From an uncultured Sphingomonadales bacterium (GTDB lineage: Bacteria; Pseudomonadota; Alphaproteobacteria; Sphingomonadales; Sphingomonadaceae): a stretch of DNA of 64,000 bases. The translations under genes and the position numbers were made by a program. Below are positions 15,073 through 23,345 of this stretch, one piece after another. Location of the stretch: assembly GCA_903832325.1 (NCBI GenBank), contig CAILBC010000032.1, forward strand, positions 1 through 64,000, written 5' to 3'. Under the pieces are notes generated by a model. The model searched no databases. It was given only the letters and a program-made list of their open reading frames with translations, and had not been told where the DNA came from. Position 1 is the stretch's first letter, and each line of letters opens with the position of its first letter.

Positions 15073-16305
15073 ATGCCCCCACCACAGCTTGATGCCATTG
15101 CCAGCGATCCGGTGACGATGGGTTGGATGCAGGGGCATCCGGTGCCGCCCGAAAAGCAGGTGCTGTGGCGCAATACCGATCATTGGCGCTTTCCCAAGAC
15201 GCGCTGGGCGTTTTCGCACTATCGCGAACTTATCCCCACCGTGCGCGTGGGCGGCGGGCAGGCCGCGCCGCTGCCGCGCGCCATCGATGATGCGCTGGGC
15301 GGCCTGACATTCACCCCGCTGGGCAGCGATGCGCCGATCACCGTCGAACAGGGCCTGCTCGGCACTTATGCCGACGGCATTCTGGTCGTGCACAAAGGGC
15401 AGGTGATTTTCGAACGCTGGTTTGGCGTCACCGGGCCTGAAACCCGCCATATCGCGTTTTCGGTGACGAAAAGCTTTGTCGGCACGCTGGCCGCCTCGCT
15501 GATTGCCGAAGGACGGCTTGATCCGGCGGCACCGGTTTCGGCCTATCTGCCCGAACTGGCGCACAGCGGGTTTGGTTCGGCGACCGTGCGCCAGGTCATG
15601 GACATGACCACGGCGATCGATTTCAGCGAGGAATATACCGATCCGCGCTCCGGCATCGGGGCCTATAGCGCGGCCGTGGGCTTTGTGCCGCCGTCGCCCG
15701 ATTATGACGGTCCGCGCGACATGTGGTCGTTTCTGGGCGGGCTGGGCACGAATGGCGACCATGGTCAGGCCTTTACCTATCGCACCTGCAACACCGACGT
15801 GCTCAACTGGATTGTCACGCGCATTACCGGCAAGCCGTTTCAGACCAATCTGGCCGAACGGTTCTGGGGGCCGCTCGGGCTGCATGATGCCGATGTGATG
15901 GTCGATTCGATCGGCACGCCCTTTGCCGGTGGCGGGCTGTGCCTGCGGCTGGAGGATCTGGCAAAGTTTGGCGAAATGATCCGGCTGGGCGGGCAGGGGC
16001 CCGATGGCGCGCAGCTTGTCCCGGCGGCGGCCATCGCCTCGATTCGCCAGGGTGGCCGGCCCGACCAGTTCGACACCCCGCATTATCCCTCACTGCCCGG
16101 ATGGAGCTATGGCAGCCAGTGGTGGCACAGCCACGGTGAAGATGGGGGCTTCACCGCGCGCGGCATCCATGGCCAGTTGCTGTGGATCGCGCCCGCAGCC
16201 GATCTGGTCATCGCACGGTTTGGGTCGCACCCGGTGGCGGGCAACGCCGGCAACGATCCAATTTCGATCCCGATGTGGCAGGCGATCGGGCGCGCGCTGC
16301 GCTGA
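15073..16305 (+). CDS. serine hydrolase (class C beta-lactamase-like / 6-aminohexanoate-dimer hydrolase type)
   Basis: A 410-residue penicillin-binding-protein-like serine hydrolase without an evident signal peptide. The catalytic SxxK is in HIAFSVTKSFVGTL (about residue 135), the tyrosine motif corresponds to TYRTCNTDVLNW, and a C-terminal GIHGQLLWIAP replaces the KTG region. Such proteins are amide or ester hydrolases (the NylB group, esterases) rather than true beta-lactamases. AGGAGAGA lies just before the ATG at 15073. It sits between the spermidine genes and ornithine decarboxylase. The position suggests, but does not show, a role with polyamine amides. Confidence 0.85.
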   Translation: MPPPQLDAIASDPVTMGWMQGHPVPPEKQVLWRNTDHWRFPKTRWAFSHYRELIPTVRVGGGQAAPLPRAIDDALGGLTFTPLGSDAPITVEQGLLGTYADGILVVHKGQVIFERWFGVTGPETRHIAFSVTKSFVGTLAASLIAEGRLDPAAPVSAYLPELAHSGFGSATVRQVMDMTTAIDFSEEYTDPRSGIGAYSAAVGFVPPSPDYDGPRDMWSFLGGLGTNGDHGQAFTYRTCNTDVLNWIVTRITGKPFQTNLAERFWGPLGLHDADVMVDSIGTPFAGGGLCLRLEDLAKFGEMIRLGGQGPDGAQLVPAAAIASIRQGGRPDQFDTPHYPSLPGWSYGSQWWHSHGEDGGFTARGIHGQLLWIAPAADLVIARFGSHPVAGNAGNDPISIPMWQAIGRALR

Positions 16306-16355
16306 ATGGCCAGAATCGGCGGTTGATCGCTGGCATGTCGAAATATTTCATTTTT

Positions 16356-16382
16356 TTGACAATCGTGCGATTGCCCTAAAAA
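16356..16382 (+). promoter_or_regulatory. promoter with embedded palindrome, ornithine decarboxylase
   Basis: A consensus -35 TTGACA (16356-16361) is followed 15 bp later by TAAAAA (16377-16382). The spacer contains the palindrome CAATCG-TG-CGATTG at 16360-16373, placed so that a bound protein would block RNA polymerase. The same AATC-N4-GATT core occurs before the nitroreductase and P450 genes. Confidence 0.55.
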
Positions 16383-16394
16383 TCCCCTTGATGT

Positions 16395-16492
16395 TCGGGG
16401 CGGGGGGGCTATTTAGCCTCCTCGCTGCCCCATGGGGACTTCCAAACCGCAAGGCAGCCTTGTTCAACATTTTGTTTTGGGGGTCCCTTGAG
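16395..16492 (+). ncRNA. probable speF-type leader RNA of ornithine decarboxylase
   Basis: About 100 nt lie between the predicted transcription start and the TTG start of ornithine decarboxylase. A closing helix pairs GGGAC (16435-16439) with GTCCC (16483-16487), and an inner hairpin is AAGG-CAG-CCTT (16451-16461). The Rfam speF element is a conserved structured leader found upstream of ornithine decarboxylase genes in Alphaproteobacteria. Position, size and the GGGAC...GTCCC closure fit. I could not align it to the covariance model. Confidence 0.55.
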
Positions 16493-17704
16493 TTGCACCA
16501 TTATCTCGATGCTTTGGCCGTAGTCCGCGCCACCGCGCCGGACCAACCCGCCATTCTCAATCGCCCGCATGCTGCTGCGCGCGCTGCCCGCTTCTTTGTT
16601 GAGAAGTTTCCGGGCAAGACGCTCTATGCGGTAAAGGCCAACCCGTCGCCCGACCTGATAAAGGTGCTGTGGGCCTCGGGTGTCACCCACTATGACGTTG
16701 CCTCGATCGGCGAAGTCCGCCTCGTGCGCGGGCTGCTGCCCGATGCGGTGCTGTGCTTCATGCATCCGGTCAAGGCGATCCGGGCCATTGTCGAGGCCTA
16801 TCGGGACCACGGCGTGCGCACGTTCAGCCTCGATTCGGTCGAGGAACTGGACAAGATCCGCGCCGCCACGACAGAGGCCAACGGCGGTGTCGAACCGACC
16901 GACCTGACGCTGTGCGTGCGGCTGCGCGTGTCTTCGGAATATTCCGAGCTCAGCCTTGCGTCCAAATTCGGCTGCGAACTGGCCGATGCGCGCGATCTGT
17001 TGCAGGCCACGCGCCAACTGGCCGATTGCCTGGGCATCTGTTTCCACGTGGGCAGCCAGGCGATGACCCCGTTTGCCTATGTCACGGCGCTGGAAAAGGT
17101 GCGCGCGGCAATTGTCGATGCCTCGGTCACGGTCGATATCATCGATGTCGGCGGCGGGTTCCCCTCGATCTATCCGGGCATGGAACCGCCCCCGCTCGAA
17201 GATTTCTTCGCGCTGATCGATCGCACCTATGAATCGCTGCCGGTGTCCTATTCGGCCGAACTGTGGTGCGAACCGGGCCGCGCGCTGTCGGCGGAATACA
17301 ATTCGATCGTGGTGCGGGTGGAACGCCGCCGCGATGATGAACTGTATATCAACGATGGTGCCTATGGTGCGCTGTTCGATGCGGCGCATGTCGGCTGGCG
17401 CTTTCCGGTGCGGCTGCTGCGCGATGGCGCGGCCGCCGGCGACATGACCGCATTCAGCTTCTATGGCCCGACTTGCGACGACATGGACCACATGGCGGGG
17501 CCGTTCGAGCTGCCATCGGACATCGGCGCGGGCGATTACATCGAGATCGGCATGCTCGGCGCCTATGGCGCGGCCATGAAGACCGCGTTCAACGGCTTTG
17601 AAGCCAATGTGATCTACGATGTGTCGGACGAACCGATGGCCAGCCAATACCTGGGCACGCGCCGCGATCCGCGCATCAGCGACAACGTGGTTTCGCTGCG
17701 TTGA
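16493..17704 (+). CDS. ornithine decarboxylase (type III fold, Orn/Lys/Arg class)
   Basis: This PLP enzyme makes putrescine from ornithine, supplying the carboxyspermidine pathway encoded upstream. The PLP lysine is in TLYAVKANPSPD (about K48). FHVGSQ, the glycine loop DVGGGFPSIYPG, CEPGRALSAEYN and the active-site cysteine in FYGPTCDDMDHM (about C328) are all present. I chose the TTG at 16493, giving 403 residues beginning HHYLDAL. The in-frame ATG at 16391 would lie at or before the predicted transcription start and would translate through the leader RNA. TTG codons at 16460 and 16472 are less likely alternatives. Confidence 0.9.
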   Translation: MHHYLDALAVVRATAPDQPAILNRPHAAARAARFFVEKFPGKTLYAVKANPSPDLIKVLWASGVTHYDVASIGEVRLVRGLLPDAVLCFMHPVKAIRAIVEAYRDHGVRTFSLDSVEELDKIRAATTEANGGVEPTDLTLCVRLRVSSEYSELSLASKFGCELADARDLLQATRQLADCLGICFHVGSQAMTPFAYVTALEKVRAAIVDASVTVDIIDVGGGFPSIYPGMEPPPLEDFFALIDRTYESLPVSYSAELWCEPGRALSAEYNSIVVRVERRRDDELYINDGAYGALFDAAHVGWRFPVRLLRDGAAAGDMTAFSFYGPTCDDMDHMAGPFELPSDIGAGDYIEIGMLGAYGAAMKTAFNGFEANVIYDVSDEPMASQYLGTRRDPRISDNVVSLR

Positions 17705-17709
17705 TACCG

Positions 17710-17742
17710 CATTGCCCCGGCATCAACGATGCCGGGGCAATG
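17710..17742 (+). terminator. rho-independent terminator of ornithine decarboxylase
   Basis: A perfect 15-bp stem (CATTGCCCCGGCATC at 17710-17724, complement at 17728-17742) with a 3-nt loop is followed by GGTTTT. It starts 6 bp after the stop codon. Confidence 0.88.
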
Positions 17743-17751
17743 GGTTTTCCG

Positions 17752-17842
17752 GCAAGCGCGGCCCAGCAAGGCCAAGCCCGGCCAAGCCCGGCCAAACCCA
17801 ACCCAATCCAACCGGATCTAACCGGACCTAACCCAAACCAGA
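17752..17842. repeat. degenerate GGCCAAGCCC / AACC-rich tandem repeats
   Basis: GGCCAAGCCC occurs twice in tandem from about 17771 and grades into GGCCAAACCC and then AACC/ATCC-rich units up to 17840. There is no coding frame and no good hairpin. It fills most of the gap between two convergent genes. Confidence 0.6.
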
Positions 17843-17849
17843 TCCGTTC

Positions 17850-17937
17850 GTGCTGAGCCTGTCGAAGCACACGCACAACATCGGCCCCAAGGTTTTTGGG
17901 TCAAGGCGTGGCGCGCATGCTCCGACAGGCTCAGCAC
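17850..17937. repeat. inverted pair of GTGCTGAGCCTGTCG repeats
   Basis: GTGCTGAGCCTGTCG at 17850-17864 and its exact complement at 17923-17937 form 15-bp arms 58 bp apart. The same element, with small changes, forms another inverted pair at 54961-55050. Such sequences are dispersed in intergenic DNA of many proteobacteria. Confidence 0.85.
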
Positions 17938-17981
17938 GCATGCAAGGCAGTTGAGGGGTCAATCCGGGTGAGGGGCGCCAG

Positions 17982-18686
17982 TCAGTCCGCAAACCCCACA
18001 AAGCGCGCCGCCTCGGCCACCGACTTGCGGTTTGACACCACGCTGTTGGCCGGAAAGGTCTCGTCCGGCCAGCCCATCGCCACGCAGATCATGATCACCT
18101 GGTCGTCTGGGATTTGCGCGTGTTCGCGCACCACCGGGCTTTGCATGATGCCCTGGCTGTTGATCACGCAGCCCAGCCCGCGTGACCAGGCCGCGTTGAC
18201 CAGCGCGGTGGTCACCGCGCCGCAGTCGAATGGGGCGATATCGCCGCCAAACAGCGCGCGGTCATACGTCACCACGATCGAAACCGGCGCATCGAACTGG
18301 CGGAACCCGCGCAGCACCCAATCCAGCCGCGCATCCTTGTCTTCGCGCGCAATGCCCATCACGGCAAACAATTGCTTGGCAATTTCCACCTGCCGTTCGC
18401 GGTGCGCCCCGGCATAGACTTCGAATTTGCGGAATTCGCGCGATTCCGGCACCCCGGCGAGGTTGCGGCGCGTGTTTTCGGCACGGATCGCATCGAGCGG
18501 AGCCCCGGTCACCACGCTGAAATTCCACGGCTGCGTATTCAGCGACGATGGCGCGCGCATGGCGAGCGCCAGCACGTCTTCGATCAGCGCGCGCGGCACC
18601 GCCTTGTCAAGAAAGCCCCGGATGCTGCGCCGGCCGAGCACGACGTCATCATAGGCGGGCGCGATGGTGGCTTGGTCATTCGGCAT
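17982..18686 (-). CDS. nitroreductase family protein
   Basis: A 234-residue flavin-dependent oxidoreductase of the nitroreductase fold, which reduces nitroaromatics, quinones or related compounds with NAD(P)H. The FMN-binding VVLGRRSIRGFLDKAVP (about residues 14-30) and RAPSSLNTQPWNFSVVTG (about 43-60) are typical, as is the late GLGCVINSQGIMQSP. The ATG at 18686 is preferred over a GTG one codon upstream. It stands alone; a palindromic operator lies 14 bp upstream of the start, suggesting it is controlled by a dedicated repressor or inducer-responsive regulator not encoded nearby. Confidence 0.9.
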   Translation of the reverse strand: MPNDQATIAPAYDDVVLGRRSIRGFLDKAVPRALIEDVLALAMRAPSSLNTQPWNFSVVTGAPLDAIRAENTRRNLAGVPESREFRKFEVYAGAHRERQVEIAKQLFAVMGIAREDKDARLDWVLRGFRQFDAPVSIVVTYDRALFGGDIAPFDCGAVTTALVNAAWSRGLGCVINSQGIMQSPVVREHAQIPDDQVIMICVAMGWPDETFPANSVVSNRKSVAEAARFVGFAD

Positions 18687-18700
18687 CACGATCTCCCTGA

Positions 18701-18718
18701 TTTAATCAGGTGATTAAA
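18701..18718. promoter_or_regulatory. palindromic operator before the nitroreductase
   Basis: TTTAATCA-GG-TGATTAAA is a perfect 8-bp inverted repeat 14 bp upstream of the nitroreductase ATG. The size and symmetry are those of TetR- or MarR-type operators. Its inner AATC-N4-GATT matches the palindromes at 16361-16372 and 47557-47568. Confidence 0.6.
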
Positions 18719-18802
18719 GGGATTGTGGTCGAGTTCAAGGGTGGGAAAGCGCAAAAAAGGTGGCCCCGGCGCGCGCAAGCCGCGCGGCCGGGGCCCGCCG
18801 CA

Positions 18803-21772
18803 TCAATATTTGACTTTGACGCCAATGAAGAACGAGGTGCCGACAGCCTCGGTCGGATAGGCGTTGTAACCCAGATCCGGCTTCTGGTTGAAGATATTGG
18901 TCACGCCGCCGTAGAATTCGAAGTTTTTGACCACATCCACGCTGGCATAGATGTTGTGCACCGAATGCGCTTTGACGTTCACATATTGCGGCGCGACATA
19001 GTTCGGATTGCCGGCAAGCTTGTCGGGAACATAGCGCAGCGTCTTGTCATACCAGGACCAGCTGTAATCCAGTGTAAGTTTGCCGGTGGTCAGGCTGAGG
19101 TTCGAATAGAACTGGAATTTGGGCGAAGTGTATTTGTATTGGCCCAGCTGGTCGGTCGGCGCTGCGCCCGGGGTGCCAACCTCGGTCAGCTTGTTCAGAT
19201 AGTTTCCGATGATCTTGGCCGAGATGATGCCAAGCTTTTTCACCGCGACATGGTATTCGATGTTGGCGTCAAGCCCGGCGGTCTGGAAGCCGGCAACATT
19301 CTGCGGCTTCAGCGAATAGCCGCTGATGAAGCCGGTGCCTTGCGCGCGGACGATATTGGCGCAGAAGGCATTGTTGATCGTCGGCTGATCGACGCAAAGA
19401 TCAGCCAGCTGCTGCGGGTCAACCGTGTTGATCGCCTGCTTGATCTTGATGTTGTACCAATCGAACGCGGCCGAAAATCCGGGCAGGAACTGCGGCTGGA
19501 TCACCACGCCCGCAGTCCAGGTGTTGGCCACTTCGGGTGACAGCGCGGTGTTGCCGCTTTGCACGCCGGCAATGTTGACCGTGCGCGGATCGGTGAAATT
19601 GTCGATGCCGTTGGATGCAATCGACCCGTCCGGGTTGGTCACGCCATGCGCCGGAACGCCGGCCGCGGTCAGCAGCGCAGCGCAGTTTGCCGCGCGCGGC
19701 GGTTTGCCGAGGTTAAGGTTGACCGCCTGGCACGGGTCGTCGAAGAAATAATAAGTCTGCGACGATGCGCCATAAAGTTCACCGATGTTGGGCGCGCGAA
19801 CCGAACGTGACAGCGTGCCGCGGAACTTGATGTCGCGCACCGGGCCCCAGGTGCCGTCGACTTTCCAGGTCGTGTTGGTGCCGCTGCTGGTGTAATTCGC
19901 CACACGCACTGCGCCCGATACATCCAGAATTTCCATCAACGGCTTGTTACGGACCAGCGGCACGTCCAGTTCGCCAAACGCTTCCTTGACGGCATAGGAA
20001 CCATGGCTGGGCGCCAGCTTGTTGCTGAAAGTCAGGCCCTGCTGTTCCAGCACATCGGGGATGTAGGTCGAAGATTCCCAGCGGAATTCGCTGCCCACGG
20101 CAAAGCTGACCGGGCCGCCGGGCAGGGTGAAAAACCCGTGGGTATCGCCGGTGATCGAACCGCTGGCCACATGCTGCACCAGGCGACTGTGTTCGGTGGT
20201 GCTGGCGCGGATGAAATCGACCGAGGCCTTGCTGGCAACGCCTTCGCCAAACAGGTTGAACGGCACGCACTCGCCCGGCTTGAACGTAACCGCCGCGGCG
20301 GCATCGGCGGGATCGATATTTACGCGGCAGGTTGGCTTCCCGGTGGCGGGGTCGGTCACCGCATCGATCGCGGCGGTCCAGCGGTCGCTGTAGCGGTCAT
20401 TGATGAAGTGATTGACCACGTTGGTCTGGCCAAAGACATAGCTGACATCATAATGCAGACCGCCGCCGATGTCGCCCTTGGCACCGATCACCGTGCGGAA
20501 TGTTTCGCGCTTGATGCTTTCGCCGCGCTGGCCCAGATCGAAGTTGTCGCGCGTGACCTGCGCATAGCCCACCGTGGGATCGATCGCATTGCGGATCGAG
20601 GCCGGCATAAACGGATTGTCCGGGGTTACGGGCAGGTAATAGTCGAAAGTCGGCTGCGCCAGCGAGAAAGACTTGATGTTGGCATATTTGGCTTCAACGT
20701 AAAGGTTGAACGCCGGCGACACGTCGTAGTGGCCGATCAGGTTGAACACATGGCGATCAACCTTTGGCCGCAGATCGTTGGCATAGTCCGAAACCAGCGT
20801 GTCTTCGCTGTTTCGCGAATAGCCGCCGGGGAGAATCGTGCCCAGGTTATAGGGCTGGCCCAGGCCGTTGAACGACGGGAGGTCATAGGGCTGGATGTTC
20901 ACCGCGCCCTTGCGTGAGGTCTGGCCATAGGCGACGTTGTCGAGCGGGATATACAGGTACGATCCGGCCGTTCCGGCCTTGTAGGCCGGGTTGCGGAAGA
21001 AACCGACCTGGTTGCTGCCGGTGAATTCCGGGCGCTGGTGGCTGGTCAGTTCGTCTTCGCTGCCATATTCATAAGCGAGCGCGATATTGCCGCGCCCGCC
21101 GGCAAAGTTCTTGCCCCAGGTCAACGCGATCAGGCGGCTGCCGCTGTCACCATATTTGCTGATCCCGGACTGCGCGCGCGCGGTAAAGCCGTCGAAATTC
21201 TTCTTCATCACGAAGTTCACGACGCCGGTCACGCCATCGGCGCCATAGATGGCCGAGGCGCCACCGGTCAGGATGTCGGTACGTTCCACCAGGTCTTCGG
21301 GGATCGTGTTGATATCGACCGACTGCGATCCTTCCAGCCCGGAAACATGGCGGCGGCCGTCAACCAGCACCAGCGTGCGATCGGTGCCGAGATTGCGCAA
21401 GTTCAGCAGGTTGAGCCCGGTCGTGCCGATGTTCGCGCGGTCGCCCGAATTTTGATAGGCGGTTTGCGAATTGAGCAGCGCCGGCATCGAGGTCAGGAAA
21501 TCGGTGAAGTTCACCGTGCCTGATTGCTGCAGCAGCGCACTGCTGAACGACACGATCGGGCTCGACGTGCTGTAATCCTGCCGGCGGATGCGCGTGCCGG
21601 TCACGACGATGTCGCTGGGCGTCGGCTTGCTGCTGGCACCATCGGGGGCAGGCGCCGGTGCGGGGCTGTCGGCACGGGCGAGGCCGGGGGCCAGCGCGAA
21701 CATCGCAAGGCCCGATGCGGCAAGCTTCAACCCGAAACGACGCGCGGCGCGGCGGTCTTCAAAAGATGGCAT
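18803..21772 (-). CDS. TonB-dependent receptor
   Basis: A 989-residue outer-membrane beta-barrel receptor that imports a ligand using TonB energy. The N-terminus has a signal peptide (basic start, hydrophobic run to about residue 34, ending ALAPGLARA). The plug domain begins around DIVVTGTRIRRQDYS (about 54-68) and contains the TLVLVDGRRHVSG and GGASAIYGADGVTGVVNFVMKK signatures. The C-terminus GVKVKY ends on an aromatic residue, as outer-membrane proteins do. This is the large sphingomonad class, often for plant sugars, peptides or aromatics; the ligand cannot be told. It is monocistronic. Confidence 0.93.
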   Translation of the reverse strand: MPSFEDRRAARRFGLKLAASGLAMFALAPGLARADSPAPAPAPDGASSKPTPSDIVVTGTRIRRQDYSTSSPIVSFSSALLQQSGTVNFTDFLTSMPALLNSQTAYQNSGDRANIGTTGLNLLNLRNLGTDRTLVLVDGRRHVSGLEGSQSVDINTIPEDLVERTDILTGGASAIYGADGVTGVVNFVMKKNFDGFTARAQSGISKYGDSGSRLIALTWGKNFAGGRGNIALAYEYGSEDELTSHQRPEFTGSNQVGFFRNPAYKAGTAGSYLYIPLDNVAYGQTSRKGAVNIQPYDLPSFNGLGQPYNLGTILPGGYSRNSEDTLVSDYANDLRPKVDRHVFNLIGHYDVSPAFNLYVEAKYANIKSFSLAQPTFDYYLPVTPDNPFMPASIRNAIDPTVGYAQVTRDNFDLGQRGESIKRETFRTVIGAKGDIGGGLHYDVSYVFGQTNVVNHFINDRYSDRWTAAIDAVTDPATGKPTCRVNIDPADAAAAVTFKPGECVPFNLFGEGVASKASVDFIRASTTEHSRLVQHVASGSITGDTHGFFTLPGGPVSFAVGSEFRWESSTYIPDVLEQQGLTFSNKLAPSHGSYAVKEAFGELDVPLVRNKPLMEILDVSGAVRVANYTSSGTNTTWKVDGTWGPVRDIKFRGTLSRSVRAPNIGELYGASSQTYYFFDDPCQAVNLNLGKPPRAANCAALLTAAGVPAHGVTNPDGSIASNGIDNFTDPRTVNIAGVQSGNTALSPEVANTWTAGVVIQPQFLPGFSAAFDWYNIKIKQAINTVDPQQLADLCVDQPTINNAFCANIVRAQGTGFISGYSLKPQNVAGFQTAGLDANIEYHVAVKKLGIISAKIIGNYLNKLTEVGTPGAAPTDQLGQYKYTSPKFQFYSNLSLTTGKLTLDYSWSWYDKTLRYVPDKLAGNPNYVAPQYVNVKAHSVHNIYASVDVVKNFEFYGGVTNIFNQKPDLGYNAYPTEAVGTSFFIGVKVKY

Positions 21773-21833
21773 GGTGGTCCCCCTTGAACTTTGTTGCGAA
21801 GCAGAAGACAGCCACTTGCATCGATGCGCAACA

Positions 21834-21895
21834 GATTTGTCGCAAATCGGTTATGCCCTTTGGTTCAAGGGCACGCCTTTGCACCGGCAAAGGCG
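21834..21895. promoter_or_regulatory. two palindromes in the TonB receptor upstream region
   Basis: The 206-bp gap upstream of the TonB receptor (and downstream of hemA) contains GATTTG-TCG-CAAATC at 21834-21848 and CGCCTTTGC-ACCG-GCAAAGGCG at 21874-21895. The second, a 9-bp perfect stem, could be a terminator for hemA, although no T run follows on the minus strand. The first could be an operator for the receptor. Confidence 0.4.
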
Positions 21896-21978
21896 GAGAA
21901 ACCGGCGCAAAGCCGCGAATCCTGCAATTTCAGAGTGTTGCAGGCTTGTCATACCTGCGCAGAAAAACGCACCCGGTG

Positions 21979-23199
21979 TCAGGCCGCCTTGCGTTTTTCC
22001 AGTTCCAGCCGGTGCCAGATTTCAACCAGCGCCGCAGTCAGGTTTTCCATCATCGCGCGGGTGTGCGTGGGCCCGGGGGTAAAGCGCAGCCGCTCGGTGC
22101 CGCGCGGCACAGTGGGGAAATTGATCGGCTGCACATAGACGCCATATTCGGCCAGCAGGATGTCGCTGACTTTCTTGGCGCGCACCGGGTCGCCCACCAT
22201 CAGCGGCACGATATGCGTGGTCGACGGCATCACCGGCAGGCCGGCTTCGGCAAACAGCGTTTTCAGCGTGGCGGCGGCTTCGGCCTGGGCCTCGCGCTCT
22301 TCGCTCGATGCCTTCAGGTGGCGCACGGCCGCCAGCACGCCCGCCACCAGCACCGGCGACAGCGAAGTGGTGAAAATGAACCCCGGGGCATAAGACCGGA
22401 TCACATCGATGATCCGCTGGTCGGCCGCAATATAGCCGCCCATCACGCCAAATGCCTTGCCCAGCGTGCCTTCGATGATGTCGATGCGCGATGCGGCATC
22501 ATCGCGTTCGGATATGCCGCCGCCGCGCGCACCATACATGCCCACCGCATGCACTTCGTCGATATAGGTCAGCGCGTTGTATTTGTCTGCCAGGTCGCAG
22601 ATCGCGTGGATCGGCGCGATGTCGGCATCCATCGAATAGACGCTTTCAAACGCGATCAGCTTTGGCACAGCAGGGTCTGCTTCGGCCAGCAACTCTTCCA
22701 GATGGGCAACATCGTTGTGCCGGAACACGCGCTTTTCCGCGCCCGAATTGCGAATGCCGGCAATCATGCTGGCGTGGTTCAATTCGTCGGAAAAGATCAC
22801 GCAGCCAGGCAGGATGCGCGCCAAAGTCGACAGCGTGGCATCGTTGGACACATAGCCCGAGGTGAACAGCAGCGCGGCCTCTTTGCCGTGCAGATCGGCC
22901 AGTTCGCGCTCAAGATCGATGTGATAATGCGTGTTGCCGCCAATGTTGCGCGTGCCGCCCGATCCGGCGCCGACATCGTGCAGCGCCTCTTCCATCGCGG
23001 CGATCACTTTGGGATGCTGGCCCATGCCCAGATAATCGTTGGAACACCACACCGTGATCGGCTTGGGCCCGTTGTGCCCGGCAAAGCAGCGCGCATTGGG
23101 ATAGGCGCCCTTGTTGCGCAGGATATCGATGAACACCCGATACCGCCCTTCGGAATGCAACCGGTCAATCGCGGAATCGAAAACCTGCTCGTAGTTCAC
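21979..23199 (-). CDS. hemA: 5-aminolevulinate synthase
   Basis: This enzyme condenses glycine and succinyl-CoA to 5-aminolevulinate, the C4 entry to heme typical of alphaproteobacteria. The 406-residue PLP enzyme has [13 protein letters not shown], the substrate-binding [21 protein letters not shown], and the Schiff-base lysine in [16 protein letters not shown] (about K248). The start is the GTG at 23199, giving the usual N-terminus [13 protein letters not shown]. An AAAGGAG lies just upstream. The longer frame up to 23250 is not conserved-looking. The gene is single, between the TonB receptor and murI. Confidence 0.96.
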   Translation of the reverse strand: MNYEQVFDSAIDRLHSEGRYRVFIDILRNKGAYPNARCFAGHNGPKPITVWCSNDYLGMGQHPKVIAAMEEALHDVGAGSGGTRNIGGNTHYHIDLERELADLHGKEAALLFTSGYVSNDATLSTLARILPGCVIFSDELNHASMIAGIRNSGAEKRVFRHNDVAHLEELLAEADPAVPKLIAFESVYSMDADIAPIHAICDLADKYNALTYIDEVHAVGMYGARGGGISERDDAASRIDIIEGTLGKAFGVMGGYIAADQRIIDVIRSYAPGFIFTTSLSPVLVAGVLAAVRHLKASSEEREAQAEAAATLKTLFAEAGLPVMPSTTHIVPLMVGDPVRAKKVSDILLAEYGVYVQPINFPTVPRGTERLRFTPGPTHTRAMMENLTAALVEIWHRLELEKRKAA

Positions 23200-23304
23200 C
23201 CGAGGCTCCTTTACCCCTCGTTGACCCTGGCCGCAGCGCAAGGACCACATCGCGGGGCCTTAGCTTGCTTCCTTGCGCATTGCCAAACGGTTTTGCCAAT
23301 CGGC

Positions 23305-23339
23305 TTTTGGGGCAGGCCGCCCCCACCATGTCCCCAAAA
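23305..23339 (-). terminator. possible terminator after murI
   Basis: TTTTGGGG (23305-23312) and CCCCAAAA (23332-23339) form an 8-bp stem with a 19-nt loop just beyond the murI stop. The loop is long, so this is a weak call. Confidence 0.35.
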
Positions 23340-23345
23340 AAGACA

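Noticed and set aside
15231-15240. TTATCCCCA-like DnaA box
   Set aside because: A single imperfect match inside a coding gene; no cluster and no origin-type AT-rich region nearby.
16391-16492. ATG at 16391 as start of ornithine decarboxylase
   Set aside because: It lies at or before the predicted transcription start and would translate the structured leader; homologues begin near HHYLDAL.
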